A stretch of DNA of 64,000 bases, taken from contig AP024674.1 in the NCBI GenBank assembly GCA_025998755.1, forward strand, positions 2,868,162 through 2,932,161, given 5' to 3'. Numbering within the stretch: the first letter of the stretch is position 1; each line of letters starts with the position of its first letter. Below, one piece after another: positions 33,067 to 42,726 of the stretch. The notes below the pieces were generated by a model. The model was not told the origin of the DNA and did no database searches. It worked only from the letters and a program-made list of their open reading frames with translations. The translations under genes were made by a program, and so were the position numbers. The stretch is from Armatimonadota bacterium (GTDB taxonomy: Bacteria > Armatimonadota > UBA5829 > DSUL01).

Positions 33067-33681
33067 ATGTCGGCGCAAAGCAAAGATCACAGGGAGCGCA
33101 GGCTGGTGGTGGCCATAACCGGCGCGAGCGGCTCCATCTACGGGCTGGAGTTCCTGAAGCGGGCGGCGCGCCTGTGGGACCGCATCTGGCTGACCACCAG
33201 CTCCAACGCTCTGGCGGTGGCCTCGCACGAGGTGGGTCTGAAGGGCTTCGACCCGGCACGGGATCTGGAACTGGGCGATCTCGCTGCGCGCGTCACCCTG
33301 ATGAGTCCACGCGACCTGACCGCCCCACCATCCAGCGGTTCCTATCGCTATGACGGGATGGTCATCGTTCCCTGCTCGATGGGCACGCTGGGACGGATCG
33401 CAAACGGGATCTCCAGCGATCTGACCAGCCGCATAGCCGATGTGTGCCTGAAAGAGCGCCGCCGCCTGGTGCTGGTCACGCGCGAGACCCCTCTATCGGC
33501 CATCCACCTGCGTAACATGCTGACACTGGCCGAGGCCGGGGCCACCATCCTGCCAGCCGCCCCAGGGTTCTATCATCGCCCCCAGAGCGTGGGGGATCTT
33601 GTGGACTTCATCGTCGCCCGCATCCTGCAGTCGCTTGGGGTCGATCAGGACGTCCTTCCCGGCTGGAGGGAAGACGAGTGA
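33067..33681 (+). CDS. ubiX: UbiX-type flavin prenyltransferase
   Basis: Makes prenylated FMN, the cofactor of UbiD-type decarboxylases. The 204-residue flavoprotein opens with RLVVAITGASGSIYGLEFL, the FMN loop. TTSSNA, MVIVPCSMGTLGRIANGISSDL and RRLVLVTRETPLSAIHLRNML follow, matching UbiX closely, with the Ser/Glu residues used for prenyl transfer. The ATG at 33067 has GGAAGG just before it; reading further upstream to 32905 would run into the divergent hydF promoter. In organisms using the futalosine route, such a cofactor serves the MqnL-type decarboxylase, which is not seen here. Confidence 0.93.
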   Translation: MSAQSKDHRERRLVVAITGASGSIYGLEFLKRAARLWDRIWLTTSSNALAVASHEVGLKGFDPARDLELGDLAARVTLMSPRDLTAPPSSGSYRYDGMVIVPCSMGTLGRIANGISSDLTSRIADVCLKERRRLVLVTRETPLSAIHLRNMLTLAEAGATILPAAPGFYHRPQSVGDLVDFIVARILQSLGVDQDVLPGWREDE

Positions 33682-34556
33682 ATGGCTGGCGCCGTCCGCT
33701 TCCGTTCCGGCTGGCCAGTCTGGTGAAGCTGGAGCACACCATCTTTGCGCTTCCCTTCGCCTACATGGGGGCACTGACGGCTCTGGGACGGTTTCCTGAT
33801 GCGCGGACCGCGCTGCTCATTCTGCTGGCTATGGCTGGAGCGCGGACTGCGGCCATGACGTTCAACCGGATCGTGGACCTGCCTCTGGACCGGCGAAACC
33901 CCCGCACCGCGCAGCGTGAGCTGGTCACCGGCGAGGTCAGTCAGGCTCAGGCGCGTGCTCTCCTGGTCATTTCGGCGGGAGTGTTCTTTGCTGCGAGCTG
34001 GATGCTGAACCCGCTCGCCTTCACACTCTCGCCGCTGGCTCTGGCGATCATCCTGGGTTACTCCTACACGAAGCGGTTCACTCCGGCTTCGCATCTGTTT
34101 CTGGGGGCGTCGCTTGGCATCGCTCCGGTGGGTGGCTGGATCGCAGTGACTGGCGAGTGGAGCAGTTATCCCCTCATTCTGGGGGCGGCGGTAGCGGCCT
34201 GGACGGCGGGGTTCGACATCATCTACGCATTGCTGGACACAGAGTTTGACCGCCGCGAGAAGCTCCACTCCATTCCGGCCGCAATCGGGGAGGAGAACGC
34301 CCTTTACGTCTCCCGTGCCCTGCACGCGGCGATGATTGTCTTGCTGGTCTGGTATGGGAGGGTGCTCGGGCTCGGGAGCCTATATGTCATCGGAGTGTTT
34401 GTCGTGGGAGCGTTTCTGGTATGGGAGCACACTCTGGTGAGTCCGCAGGACAAAAGCCGGGTTAACACAGCGTTCTTCACGATGAACGGAATTGTGAGCA
34501 TCTTGCTGTTTGTGTTCACGCTGCTGGACGCGCTGCGGGGAAGGTGGCAGTCGTGA
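33678..34556 (+). CDS. UbiA-family polyprenyltransferase (MqnP-like)
   Basis: Membrane prenyltransferase of 292 residues with eight or nine helices. The two Asp-rich motifs that bind the prenyl diphosphate through magnesium are NRIVDLPLDRRNPRT (about 62-76) and DIIYALLDTEFDRREKLHSIP (about 184-204, in parts). It should attach a polyprenyl chain to an aromatic acid. Standing between ubiX and mqnA it is most likely the menaquinone-pathway enzyme MqnP rather than a ubiquinone enzyme. GTG 33678 overlaps the ubiX stop by four bases. Confidence 0.85.
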   Translation: MNGWRRPLPFRLASLVKLEHTIFALPFAYMGALTALGRFPDARTALLILLAMAGARTAAMTFNRIVDLPLDRRNPRTAQRELVTGEVSQAQARALLVISAGVFFAASWMLNPLAFTLSPLALAIILGYSYTKRFTPASHLFLGASLGIAPVGGWIAVTGEWSSYPLILGAAVAAWTAGFDIIYALLDTEFDRREKLHSIPAAIGEENALYVSRALHAAMIVLLVWYGRVLGLGSLYVIGVFVVGAFLVWEHTLVSPQDKSRVNTAFFTMNGIVSILLFVFTLLDALRGRWQS

Positions 34557-35367
34557 AGACCACGGTGCTGGGTTGCCTGCCCTATCTGAACGTGCGTCCC
34601 CTAATCCGTTCCATCGAGCGCCGCCCGCCGGAGGGCTACGAACTGGTTTACGATACTCCTTCCGGTCTGGCGCTGCGGTTGCGGGAAGGATCCTGCGATA
34701 TCGCGGCCGTCTCCAGCTTCGAGGCGCTGGCCAATCCTGAGCTTGAGATCATCCCCGGTTTCGCCATCGCCTCCGACGGTCCTGTGACCAGCGTGCTGCT
34801 GTTCTCGCAAAGGCCGTTCTCCTCAGTCCGCAGGGTGGCGCTGGACACCAGCTCGCTTTCCGGGGCGGCTCTGACGCGCATCTTGCTTGCGGACCGGTTC
34901 GGAGCCACTCCGGAGTTCGTCCGGCTGGAACCCTATCCTGCGGATATGCTGAGTCAGGCGGATGCCTGCCTACTCATCGGCAATAACGCCATGCTGCACG
35001 CGCCACAGGTTCCGCACGTGCTGGATCTGGGTGAGGCCTGGAAGGAGTTGAGCGGCCTGCCCTTTGTCTTCGGGGTATGGGCGGCGCGCCGCGGCCGAGC
35101 GGATGAGCGCGACCTGCACATCTTGCGGGAGGCCCGCCGCGCCGGAATGCGCGATCTGGAGACCATCGCTCGCGAGGAGGCCATCAATCTGGGGCTGCCG
35201 CCCGCCCTTATTCTCCGCTATCTGGCCGAGATCATGGTCTACGATATGGGCGAGCGCGAGCTTGCCGGGCTGCGCGAGTTCCTGCGCCGCTCGCGCGAGC
35301 ATGGTTTGCTGGACTCCGCCGCCGATGTCCGGTTGTGGCAGGCACCGGAAGCGCATCCTTCTTCTCT

Positions 35368-35371
<4 letters not shown>
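34553..35371 (+). CDS. mqnA: Chorismate dehydratase (futalosine menaquinone pathway)
   Basis: Converts chorismate to 3-[(1-carboxyvinyl)oxy]benzoate, the first step of the alternative menaquinone pathway. The 272-residue protein has the periplasmic-binding-protein-like fold and opens with VLGCLPYLNVRPL. SCDIAAVSSFEAL, the SDGPVTSVLLFS strand, the LLIGNNAM segment and a GLPFVFGVWA strand are typical of MqnA. GTG at 34553 overlaps the UbiA stop by four bases and has AAGGTGG six bases upstream; I prefer it to GTG 34544. The gene supports menaquinone as the respiratory quinone. Confidence 0.9.
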
Positions 35372-36733
<1,362 letters not shown>

Positions 36734-36735
36734 CC

Positions 36736-36811
36736 GGCGGACTTCGGGTCCGCCCCACTCAGAAGCACGCTGGTCGGCCCCTTTCTCCGCAGCGGAGGGA
36801 GGGGCCGATTT
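36736..36811 (+). terminator. Two hairpins between eno and pyk
   Basis: GGCGGAC/GTCCGCC (36736-36754) has a TTCGG loop. Then TCGGCCCC (36774-36781) pairs with GGGGCCGA (36801-36808) around an inner CTCCGC/CGGAG step and is followed by TTT. The second looks like a terminator, though the T run is short, so partial read-through to pyk is likely. Confidence 0.6.
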
Positions 36812-36863
36812 GGTGAGGAACCCCTTCAGGGATCGACGGAAGCAATGCACAGGGAGTAAGCGG

Positions 36864-38297
36864 GTGAGACGCACAAGAATCGTCTGCACGCTGGGGCCGG
36901 CAAGCAACAGCCGGTCCGAGATTATGCGGCTGGCGCGGGCGGGCATGGATGTCGCCCGGCTGAACTTCTCGCACGGGACCCCGGAAGACCACGCAACTGT
37001 CGCGGACCGGGTCCGCTCCGTTGCTGCTTCCCTGGGTCGGCCTGTTGCGCTGTTGCAGGATCTGCCCGGACCCAAGATCCGCATCGGCAGGGTGGTGGAG
37101 GGAGGGGTGCGGCTCCGGCGTGGCAGCCTGGTGCGCTTCGTGGAGGAGGATGTCGAGGGAGACGGGGATGTGTTCAGCCTTCCGCATCCCTGCGTGCTGG
37201 CGGCGCTTCGCCCCGGCTCGGAGATGTGGTTGGCGGACGGTCTCATCCATATGCGCGTGGTGGAGACAGGCGAAGGATGGGTCCGGGCGAAAGTCTTGAG
37301 CGAGGGAGTGCTGAGCGGCCACAAGGGTGTCAATCTGCCGGATGTGGACATTGCCGTCCCCGGAGCGCTGGAGCGCGATCTGGAGCTCTTCCGGTGCGGG
37401 CTGGAGATGGGCGTGGACTGGGTGGCGGTCTCTTTTGTGGGTGGACCGGAGGATGCGGAGCCGTTCCGGCAGGCGGCGCGTGAGGCGGGGCGCGAGCATG
37501 TCCGGCTGCTGGCCAAGGTGGAGCGCCGCCAGGCGCTCGCGCGCATCGGAGCTATCATAGCGGCTTTCGACGGAGTGCTGGTCGCCCGAGGAGATCTGGG
37601 CATCGAAACGCCCATCCGTGACGTGCCCGCGGTCCAGAAGCGTCTGGTGAACCTGTGCAACGAGGCCGGAAAGCCTGTCGTTGTGGCCACGCAGATGCTG
37701 ATGAGTATGGTCGCGAGCCCCCGGCCCACTCGGGCCGAGGCTACGGATGTTGCTAATGCCATCCTCGACGGCGCGGACGCCGTAATGCTTTCTGAAGAGA
37801 CAGCCGTCGGACGATATCCCGCAAGGTGCGTCAGCACGATGGCGTCCATCGCGTCTTCCGCCGAGGATTTCTGCCGCAGGTCCCAAATGCGGGAGGAGAG
37901 GAGCCTGTCGCGGCCGCCCGATCCCACAGAGGTCATCGCCTTCGGCGCGGCCCGGATGGCCGGGCATCTCGGGGCCAGGGCCATCATCACATGCACCAGC
38001 ACCGGAGCCACGGCCCGGGCGGTCAGCAAGCACCGTCCAGATGTTCCCATCCTCGCGGCCGTCACGTCGGAGTGGGTGGCGGCTCAGTTATGCCTGTCCT
38101 GGGGGGTGAGACCATATATGGTGCCCCCGGCCGGAAACACGGATGAGATGATTTTCAACGCAGTGAACTGCGCGATGGCCGCCGGGATGGTAAAATGGGG
38201 AGACCCCGTGGTGATCGTGGCGGGCGTGCCGGCAGGCGTGCCGGGGAACACGTGTCTGGTGAAGTATCACCGCGTGGGAGATACCGTCTGGATGTGA
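36864..38297 (+). CDS. pyk: Pyruvate kinase
   Basis: Last glycolytic step, PEP plus ADP to pyruvate plus ATP. The 477-residue protein starts RRTRIVCTLGPASNS. ARLNFSHG, LLQDLPGPKIRIG, HKGVNLP, the catalytic-Lys region LAKVERRQAL, VARGDLGIE and a VVVATQMLMSM strand all fit the family. The C-terminal domain ends CLVKYHRVGDTVWM. The start is GTG 36864, seven bases after GGGAG; the frame is open to 36573 inside eno, but nothing there resembles pyruvate kinase. The eno-pyk pairing makes a small lower-glycolysis unit. Confidence 0.96.
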   Translation: MRRTRIVCTLGPASNSRSEIMRLARAGMDVARLNFSHGTPEDHATVADRVRSVAASLGRPVALLQDLPGPKIRIGRVVEGGVRLRRGSLVRFVEEDVEGDGDVFSLPHPCVLAALRPGSEMWLADGLIHMRVVETGEGWVRAKVLSEGVLSGHKGVNLPDVDIAVPGALERDLELFRCGLEMGVDWVAVSFVGGPEDAEPFRQAAREAGREHVRLLAKVERRQALARIGAIIAAFDGVLVARGDLGIETPIRDVPAVQKRLVNLCNEAGKPVVVATQMLMSMVASPRPTRAEATDVANAILDGADAVMLSEETAVGRYPARCVSTMASIASSAEDFCRRSQMREERSLSRPPDPTEVIAFGAARMAGHLGARAIITCTSTGATARAVSKHRPDVPILAAVTSEWVAAQLCLSWGVRPYMVPPAGNTDEMIFNAVNCAMAAGMVKWGDPVVIVAGVPAGVPGNTCLVKYHRVGDTVWM

Positions 38298-38304
38298 GGG
38301 CAGG

Positions 38305-38811
38305 ATGCCGTCGGAATCGGAGAAGGATCTTCTGAGGCTGAACGGGCTGAAGCCCCGCGTGCGGAAAGCGCGGAGAGGCCGGCGCAGGGTGAAGCTGCCT
38401 TCCGGAGCGGCCGTGCTTCGGGGCCTGACCTGGCTGGGCGTGGCGGTCGCGTTTTTCTTCGTGGGGACCTGGGCTCTGCGGCCGCATCTGCAGGCCTGGC
38501 TGGTGGCGCGGGATTTTCCGGAGCTGGAGCAGCGCCGTCTCGGCGCACAACGCGAGAATCGCGAGCTGCAGTGGCAGGTGCGCTATGCCCGCTCTGAAGA
38601 AGGTGCCCGGAATCTGGCCCGTGTGTACGGCTACGTCGGGGAGGGGGAAATCCCGGTGCTTCTGCCGGAGGCCAGGGAACTGGCGCAGGATCTGGAGCCG
38701 GCGAAGAGCCCCGAGGTCAGTCTGTGGGAGCGCTTCCTGCTGGCGCTGTGCCGCATCTGCGGCGCGGACCCGGATGCGGCCAGTGCGTCCGGCCGCGTTC
38801 CCCGCTCCTGA
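38305..38811 (+). CDS. FtsB/DivIC-like septum protein
   Basis: Bitopic membrane protein of 168 residues. A basic N-terminus (about 1-32) is cytoplasmic, one membrane helix spans about 40-58 (TWLGVAVAFFFVGTW), and a coiled coil covers about 70-105. The GARNLARVYGYVGEGEIPVLLPE stretch resembles the segment after the coiled coil in FtsB/DivIC proteins (AREELGMVKPGE type). Placement beside eno supports the call, since ftsB often follows eno. If right, it joins the FtsL/FtsQ complex at the division site. The C-terminal 40 residues are not conserved. Seven bases separate it from pyk. Confidence 0.6.
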   Translation: MPSESEKDLLRLNGLKPRVRKARRGRRRVKLPSGAAVLRGLTWLGVAVAFFFVGTWALRPHLQAWLVARDFPELEQRRLGAQRENRELQWQVRYARSEEGARNLARVYGYVGEGEIPVLLPEARELAQDLEPAKSPEVSLWERFLLALCRICGADPDAASASGRVPRS

Positions 38812-38894
38812 CCTGACGTTCGCCGGCACAACAGGAACTGTCCCGCGGTCCGTCAAAAAGATGCATCCTAGGCGCGGTCGGCGGGTGGCTGGCG

Positions 38895-39773
38895 ATGCAG
38901 GTCTACAGGATCACAGAGCAATATTACGACAATCCTCCGGGCGACTGGGAATGGTGGCACCGTCGGGACGACGACGCTCCTGAACCGGGTGTCATCCTAG
39001 ATCTGGCGGCGGGTTGGCTGACGCTTCCGCGGGTGGCCTGCCAGAAGTGTGGCCAGTCTTCTCCTCTCTACCCCGTCGCGATGGACATCCCTGAGCCGCC
39101 TCCGCCCGGTCTGGAAGCGGCGGTGCTCAGGATCTGCTCCGCCACAGAGACTCTCGCTATGAGGGAAGCATTTCCCGGTCTTGAGGAATGTCTGGAAGAC
39201 CTTCCCAGCTTCCCTCTGCCCCCCGTTTCTCCCGGCGAATTCCGAAGAGTGGAGGCGGTGGTCCGCAGGATGATGCGACTTCCCGAATGGCGCCCGGTTC
39301 GCGGCGGGGCGCGTGTGGGACCTCAGCCCCTTTTCGTGAACCATACGGAATATCCGGACGTGATGCGGGTGGGAGGGAGCCTGGTCATCAGCGAACGGGC
39401 GGTGCGGGTGTTCGAGCAATCCGGTTTCACCGGAGTCACTTGGCACCCGGTGAGGGTCACCGGCTGCCGCAGCAAGACGGTTCAACGCCTGTTCGAACTG
39501 GTGGTGCACGGCGCGGCCGGCGTCCCCCTCGGATTCAGGCATGCTTTTCACCATTGTTCTTGCTGTGGCCGGTATCTTTACTTGGAAGAGGACGAGGCTG
39601 CCATCCGGTGGCGTGTGGACCCGGCCGAATGGGACGGCAGCGGTTGGATGCGATTCATGGACTGGCCTTCCGTGTGGGTAACGGCCGAAGTGCGCGGCCG
39701 GCTGGAGTCGAGTGGTCTGTTCCTGGGTATCGCCTTCGAGCCAGGGGACCAGACCGTGCATCTTGCCCTGTGA
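38895..39773 (+). CDS. Double-CXXCG motif protein (SitI6/Gmx_para_CXXCG-like)
   Basis: Soluble protein of 292 residues with two CXXCG pairs: CQKCG near residues 49-53 and CSCCG near 217-221, probably one zinc site. N-terminal MQVYRITEQYYDN, the mid-protein LFVNHTEYPDVMRVGGSLVISERAV segment and the C-terminal GIAFEPGD are compatible with the double-CXXCG family. That family was first noted as paralogues in Myxococcus and includes the SitI6 immunity protein against a SitA toxin. No toxin gene is seen nearby, so immunity is only a family-based hint. It stands alone between the FtsB-like gene and a deacetylase gene. Confidence 0.65.
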   Translation: MQVYRITEQYYDNPPGDWEWWHRRDDDAPEPGVILDLAAGWLTLPRVACQKCGQSSPLYPVAMDIPEPPPPGLEAAVLRICSATETLAMREAFPGLEECLEDLPSFPLPPVSPGEFRRVEAVVRRMMRLPEWRPVRGGARVGPQPLFVNHTEYPDVMRVGGSLVISERAVRVFEQSGFTGVTWHPVRVTGCRSKTVQRLFELVVHGAAGVPLGFRHAFHHCSCCGRYLYLEEDEAAIRWRVDPAEWDGSGWMRFMDWPSVWVTAEVRGRLESSGLFLGIAFEPGDQTVHLAL

Positions 39774-39804
39774 TGGGTTTCGATGCTGGACTCCTCGGAG
39801 GATT

Positions 39805-41568
39805 GTGTGGCATAGTCCATATACCGTGGTGCTGAGACGCGTCATTCTGGCCTGCCTGATCGCCTTCCTCATCCCCTCTCGCGGGAGCTATGCCGCTGGC
39901 CCCGCTCCTTCCGGGGAGGATTACCTCACGGCGCTTGCTTCCGCCCTGTCCGAGATGGACACCGGCAACCTCATAGGCGCCAACCAGTTCCTGACCTCGG
40001 CGTTCGCGCTGCGCAGAGACGAACCGCTGGCCTATCTGGCTCGGGGTGTTCTGTTGCTCCAGTGCGGAGCATATACGCAGGCGGAGGCAGCCTTCCAGGA
40101 TGCCGCGAAGCTGGGCGGCGACAGCTCGCTGTGCGCCTTTGGTCTGGCTCTTTCCCGGCTGGGACTGCGGGACTTCGCGGCAGCCTCACAAGCGCTGGCG
40201 GGAATCACTGCGCCGGAGGACGCGGACGAGGCGGCGATCGCGCGGGCCTATGTGGCTCTGCTTGCCGGCCACAAGGTGGATTTGGACCGGCTGAACGCCC
40301 AGGATCCCCGATTGCGGCTGATGAAGGCGTTTTCCGACCTGTCCGCCGGCAAGACTCCAGACCCCGGCTTGCTGGATGTGCCGTGGGCCGAGCCGTCCGG
40401 TCCGGCCCTGGACCGCGGCGTGACGATGGGACTGGACCGTGCTGAGCCCCTTATGCCAGTGGCCGGTTCTTCCGAGCTGAGGGCCATCGCGGGACCGGTC
40501 CGCCCCGGCGGAACGCTCGCGGGCACGGTGCGCCTGCGAGCCGACGCTGCCCGGACCCCCGAAGCCGCCCTGTTTCTGTTCTATGTCGGGGATCGCCTGC
40601 TGGGGGTGGTGAACAGTCCACCGTTCGAGATGTCGTGGGACACCACCCGGTTTCCCAACGGGGTTCATCGGGTGACCATCCGCGGTCAGGATCTGAATGG
40701 CGTGGTGGTGGGCGAGGTCTCGAGCGATGTGATGGTCGCCAACCTTGCGCCCGAGGTCGGCCGGCCTCTTCAGGGCTCGGCGGCCGAGAGGATTCTGCGG
40801 GCCATCCGCGAGAGTTTGAGGCTCCGCCCGAACGCCACCTGGGCGCAGTTCCGTCTGGGGGAGATGCATCAGGCGGCGGGACGCAGGAGTGAAGCGATGC
40901 TCTGCTATGCCCGCATCCTTGCCTTCCGTCCGAGCTACCGGGATGTGCAGCAGCGTTGGAGGGCGCTTGCGCGCTTCACAGCCTCCGCACCGGTCTGGAA
41001 GGGGAACGCAGGAACGCAGAGCGTCGCGCTCACTTTCGACGATGGGCCGAACGAGGGCACGCCTGCCCTTCTGCGGCAGCTGGAAAAGCTGAGGATACGC
41101 GGGACTTTCTTCCTGGTGGGCTCCCAGGCCAGAAAACGCCCAGATCTCGTCCGCGCCATCGCCGAGGCGGGCCACGAGCTGGCCTGTCATTCCGAGACCC
41201 ACCGGTCCCTTGCGGAGATGGACCGCGAGGAGATCATCCGCGAGCTGTTCGGGCCCATCGCCGCCGTGCAGGAGGCGACGGGTCGCGTGCCCCGGTTCTT
41301 CCGTCCGCCTGGCGGACATCTCAATACAGAGGGGCGAAAGGTGGCGGCCGAGTTCGGTCTGACTCCCGTAATGTGGAGCGCAAACTGCGGACCGTATGAA
41401 GGAGGCCCGGTATCCGGGATGGAACAGTATGTGGCATCAGCGGCGTCTGGATCGGTGGTGCTGATGCATAACTGCGAGACGACCACGCTGGAGGCCCTGC
41501 CAGGGATCGTCCAGCGGCTCAGGTCTCGCGGGCTGACTCCGGGCCGGCTGGCGGATGTCCTGCGCTGA
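39805..41568 (+). CDS. Exported TPR / Ig-like / NodB polysaccharide deacetylase
   Basis: Protein of 587 residues. A signal peptide (VVLRRVILACLIAFLIPSRGSYA) leads into TPR-like helices (about 35-190). A beta-rich segment with PFEMSWDTTRFPNGVHRVTIRG around 280-310 looks like a bacterial Ig-like domain, then another TPR pair (about 335-385). The NodB domain (about 400-585) has ALTFDDGPNEGTP with the catalytic and metal Asp, ELACHSETHRSL with the two His ligands, RFFRPPGG and VVLMHNCE. It should remove acetyl groups from a cell-surface glycan. GTG 39805 follows GGAGG closely; the frame extends further upstream into the preceding gene. Confidence 0.85.
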   Translation: MWHSPYTVVLRRVILACLIAFLIPSRGSYAAGPAPSGEDYLTALASALSEMDTGNLIGANQFLTSAFALRRDEPLAYLARGVLLLQCGAYTQAEAAFQDAAKLGGDSSLCAFGLALSRLGLRDFAAASQALAGITAPEDADEAAIARAYVALLAGHKVDLDRLNAQDPRLRLMKAFSDLSAGKTPDPGLLDVPWAEPSGPALDRGVTMGLDRAEPLMPVAGSSELRAIAGPVRPGGTLAGTVRLRADAARTPEAALFLFYVGDRLLGVVNSPPFEMSWDTTRFPNGVHRVTIRGQDLNGVVVGEVSSDVMVANLAPEVGRPLQGSAAERILRAIRESLRLRPNATWAQFRLGEMHQAAGRRSEAMLCYARILAFRPSYRDVQQRWRALARFTASAPVWKGNAGTQSVALTFDDGPNEGTPALLRQLEKLRIRGTFFLVGSQARKRPDLVRAIAEAGHELACHSETHRSLAEMDREEIIRELFGPIAAVQEATGRVPRFFRPPGGHLNTEGRKVAAEFGLTPVMWSANCGPYEGGPVSGMEQYVASAASGSVVLMHNCETTTLEALPGIVQRLRSRGLTPGRLADVLR

Positions 41569-41802
41569 GGTTGCGGGTAAGCAGCCGGCAGGTTCCTCCG
41601 GGCGTGGCCGGGGCGGACCGGCTGGGGTATCCTGTTAAGTAGCAAAGATTTGACCGGGTGAGTGTGCGGACAGGCCCCGGTACTCCGGGCAGACGGCCTC
41701 CCGGCAGGATGTCGACAGGAAAGGAACGGAGAGGGAAGCCGTTCGCAATGTGCGGCCGGTCCGCGGATCTGTCAGAGATTCCCGGCCGGGACAGGAGTTG
41801 AG

Positions 41803-42627
41803 ATGACGCGATCAGGTTTTGAGATCCCATCCTGGCGGCGCTGGAGCGCCGCGTCGGCAGGGCTTTTGCTGGTGGCAGCGACCTGCGCCTTTGCACAGGG
41901 CCGACCCGAGCGTTCGCTTGCAGGCATTGTCATCGGGCGTCCGGCCTCGCAGATCTTCGCGAAGTATGGAAATCCTACCCGCGTGCAGGTGGGCCAGTTC
42001 ACGCCTGAAGCCACGCAGACTCCGGGGATGCCAGGGGCCGAAGGCACGCAGCCCGGAGGATTCAACTTTCCGTCTCCCACGAGTGTGGGACTGCCTCCCA
42101 GCCCCACCGGAGGCGGCCTTGAGGCTCCTCCTCCGCCTACGGGAGGCGGAATGCCCGGCCCCACGTCTCTGGGCGGCGCTCTGGGCGGCACCAACCTGGC
42201 GAACCTGGCCAGCTCCCTTTTCGGGGGTGCGATGACCGGTCCGACACCCACGCCCGGGATGGGCGTGCCAGGATCTTTCGGCGGCGTGCCGGGGATGCCG
42301 CAGGGGCCGCAGCTTCCGCGGAGGGCCATCACTAAGTATTTCTATGACTACGCATCCGGCCCGTCGCTCGTCTTCACCGTCGGCTACAAGGGACTGGTGG
42401 AGCAGATTGACGCTTTCGCGCCGTGGCCGTGGTCGCCCGCGCGGACATCGCGCGGCATCAACGTGGGCGCCACTTACTCCCAGGTTGTGGCGAAATACGG
42501 TTTCCCGGACTCGCAGCGACAGAATCCGGACGGAACACTCGTCATGGACTACAGCGAAAAGGCTAGCTGTGCGTTCACGTTGCTGAACGGAAAGGTCGTT
42601 GGCGTGTCCGTCGCCCTGGTGGAGTGA
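41803..42627 (+). CDS. Secreted protein with duplicated short domain and Gly/Pro linker
   Basis: Unrecognised exported protein of 274 residues. A signal peptide ends near CAFAQG (about residue 32). Two related modules flank a low-complexity linker: GIVIGRPASQIFAKYGNPTRVQ (in pieces, about 40-62) and GINVGATYSQVVAKYGFPDSQR (about 223-244). Each has the GIxxG...KYGxP pattern. The linker (about 65-175) is rich in Gly, Pro and Met with PTGGG repeats. A strand-rich segment TKYFYDYASGPSLVFTVGYKG follows it. The fold may be of the SmpA/BamE-like or beta-repeat kind, which I cannot confirm. The 234-base gap upstream holds the ribosome site ACAGGAG and a possible TATCCT -10 near 41630. Confidence 0.5.
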   Translation: MTRSGFEIPSWRRWSAASAGLLLVAATCAFAQGRPERSLAGIVIGRPASQIFAKYGNPTRVQVGQFTPEATQTPGMPGAEGTQPGGFNFPSPTSVGLPPSPTGGGLEAPPPPTGGGMPGPTSLGGALGGTNLANLASSLFGGAMTGPTPTPGMGVPGSFGGVPGMPQGPQLPRRAITKYFYDYASGPSLVFTVGYKGLVEQIDAFAPWPWSPARTSRGINVGATYSQVVAKYGFPDSQRQNPDGTLVMDYSEKASCAFTLLNGKVVGVSVALVE

Positions 42628-42661
42628 TCCGCCTGCGGACTGTGTCCGAGAGTTTGCGGAC

Positions 42662-42703
42662 CCGTCCCGGCCTCGCCGACGCGAGCCGGGACGGCGGCGT
42701 TTT
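42662..42703 (+). terminator. Terminator before dnaG
   Basis: CCGTCCCGGC (42662-42671) pairs perfectly with GCCGGGACGG (42685-42694) around a 13-base loop. CGGCG and then TTTT (42700-42703) follow, so the T run is slightly displaced. It would end the preceding secreted-protein transcript. Confidence 0.6.
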
Positions 42704-42726
42704 CGGGGAGGGCAGGAGTCGCGGCA

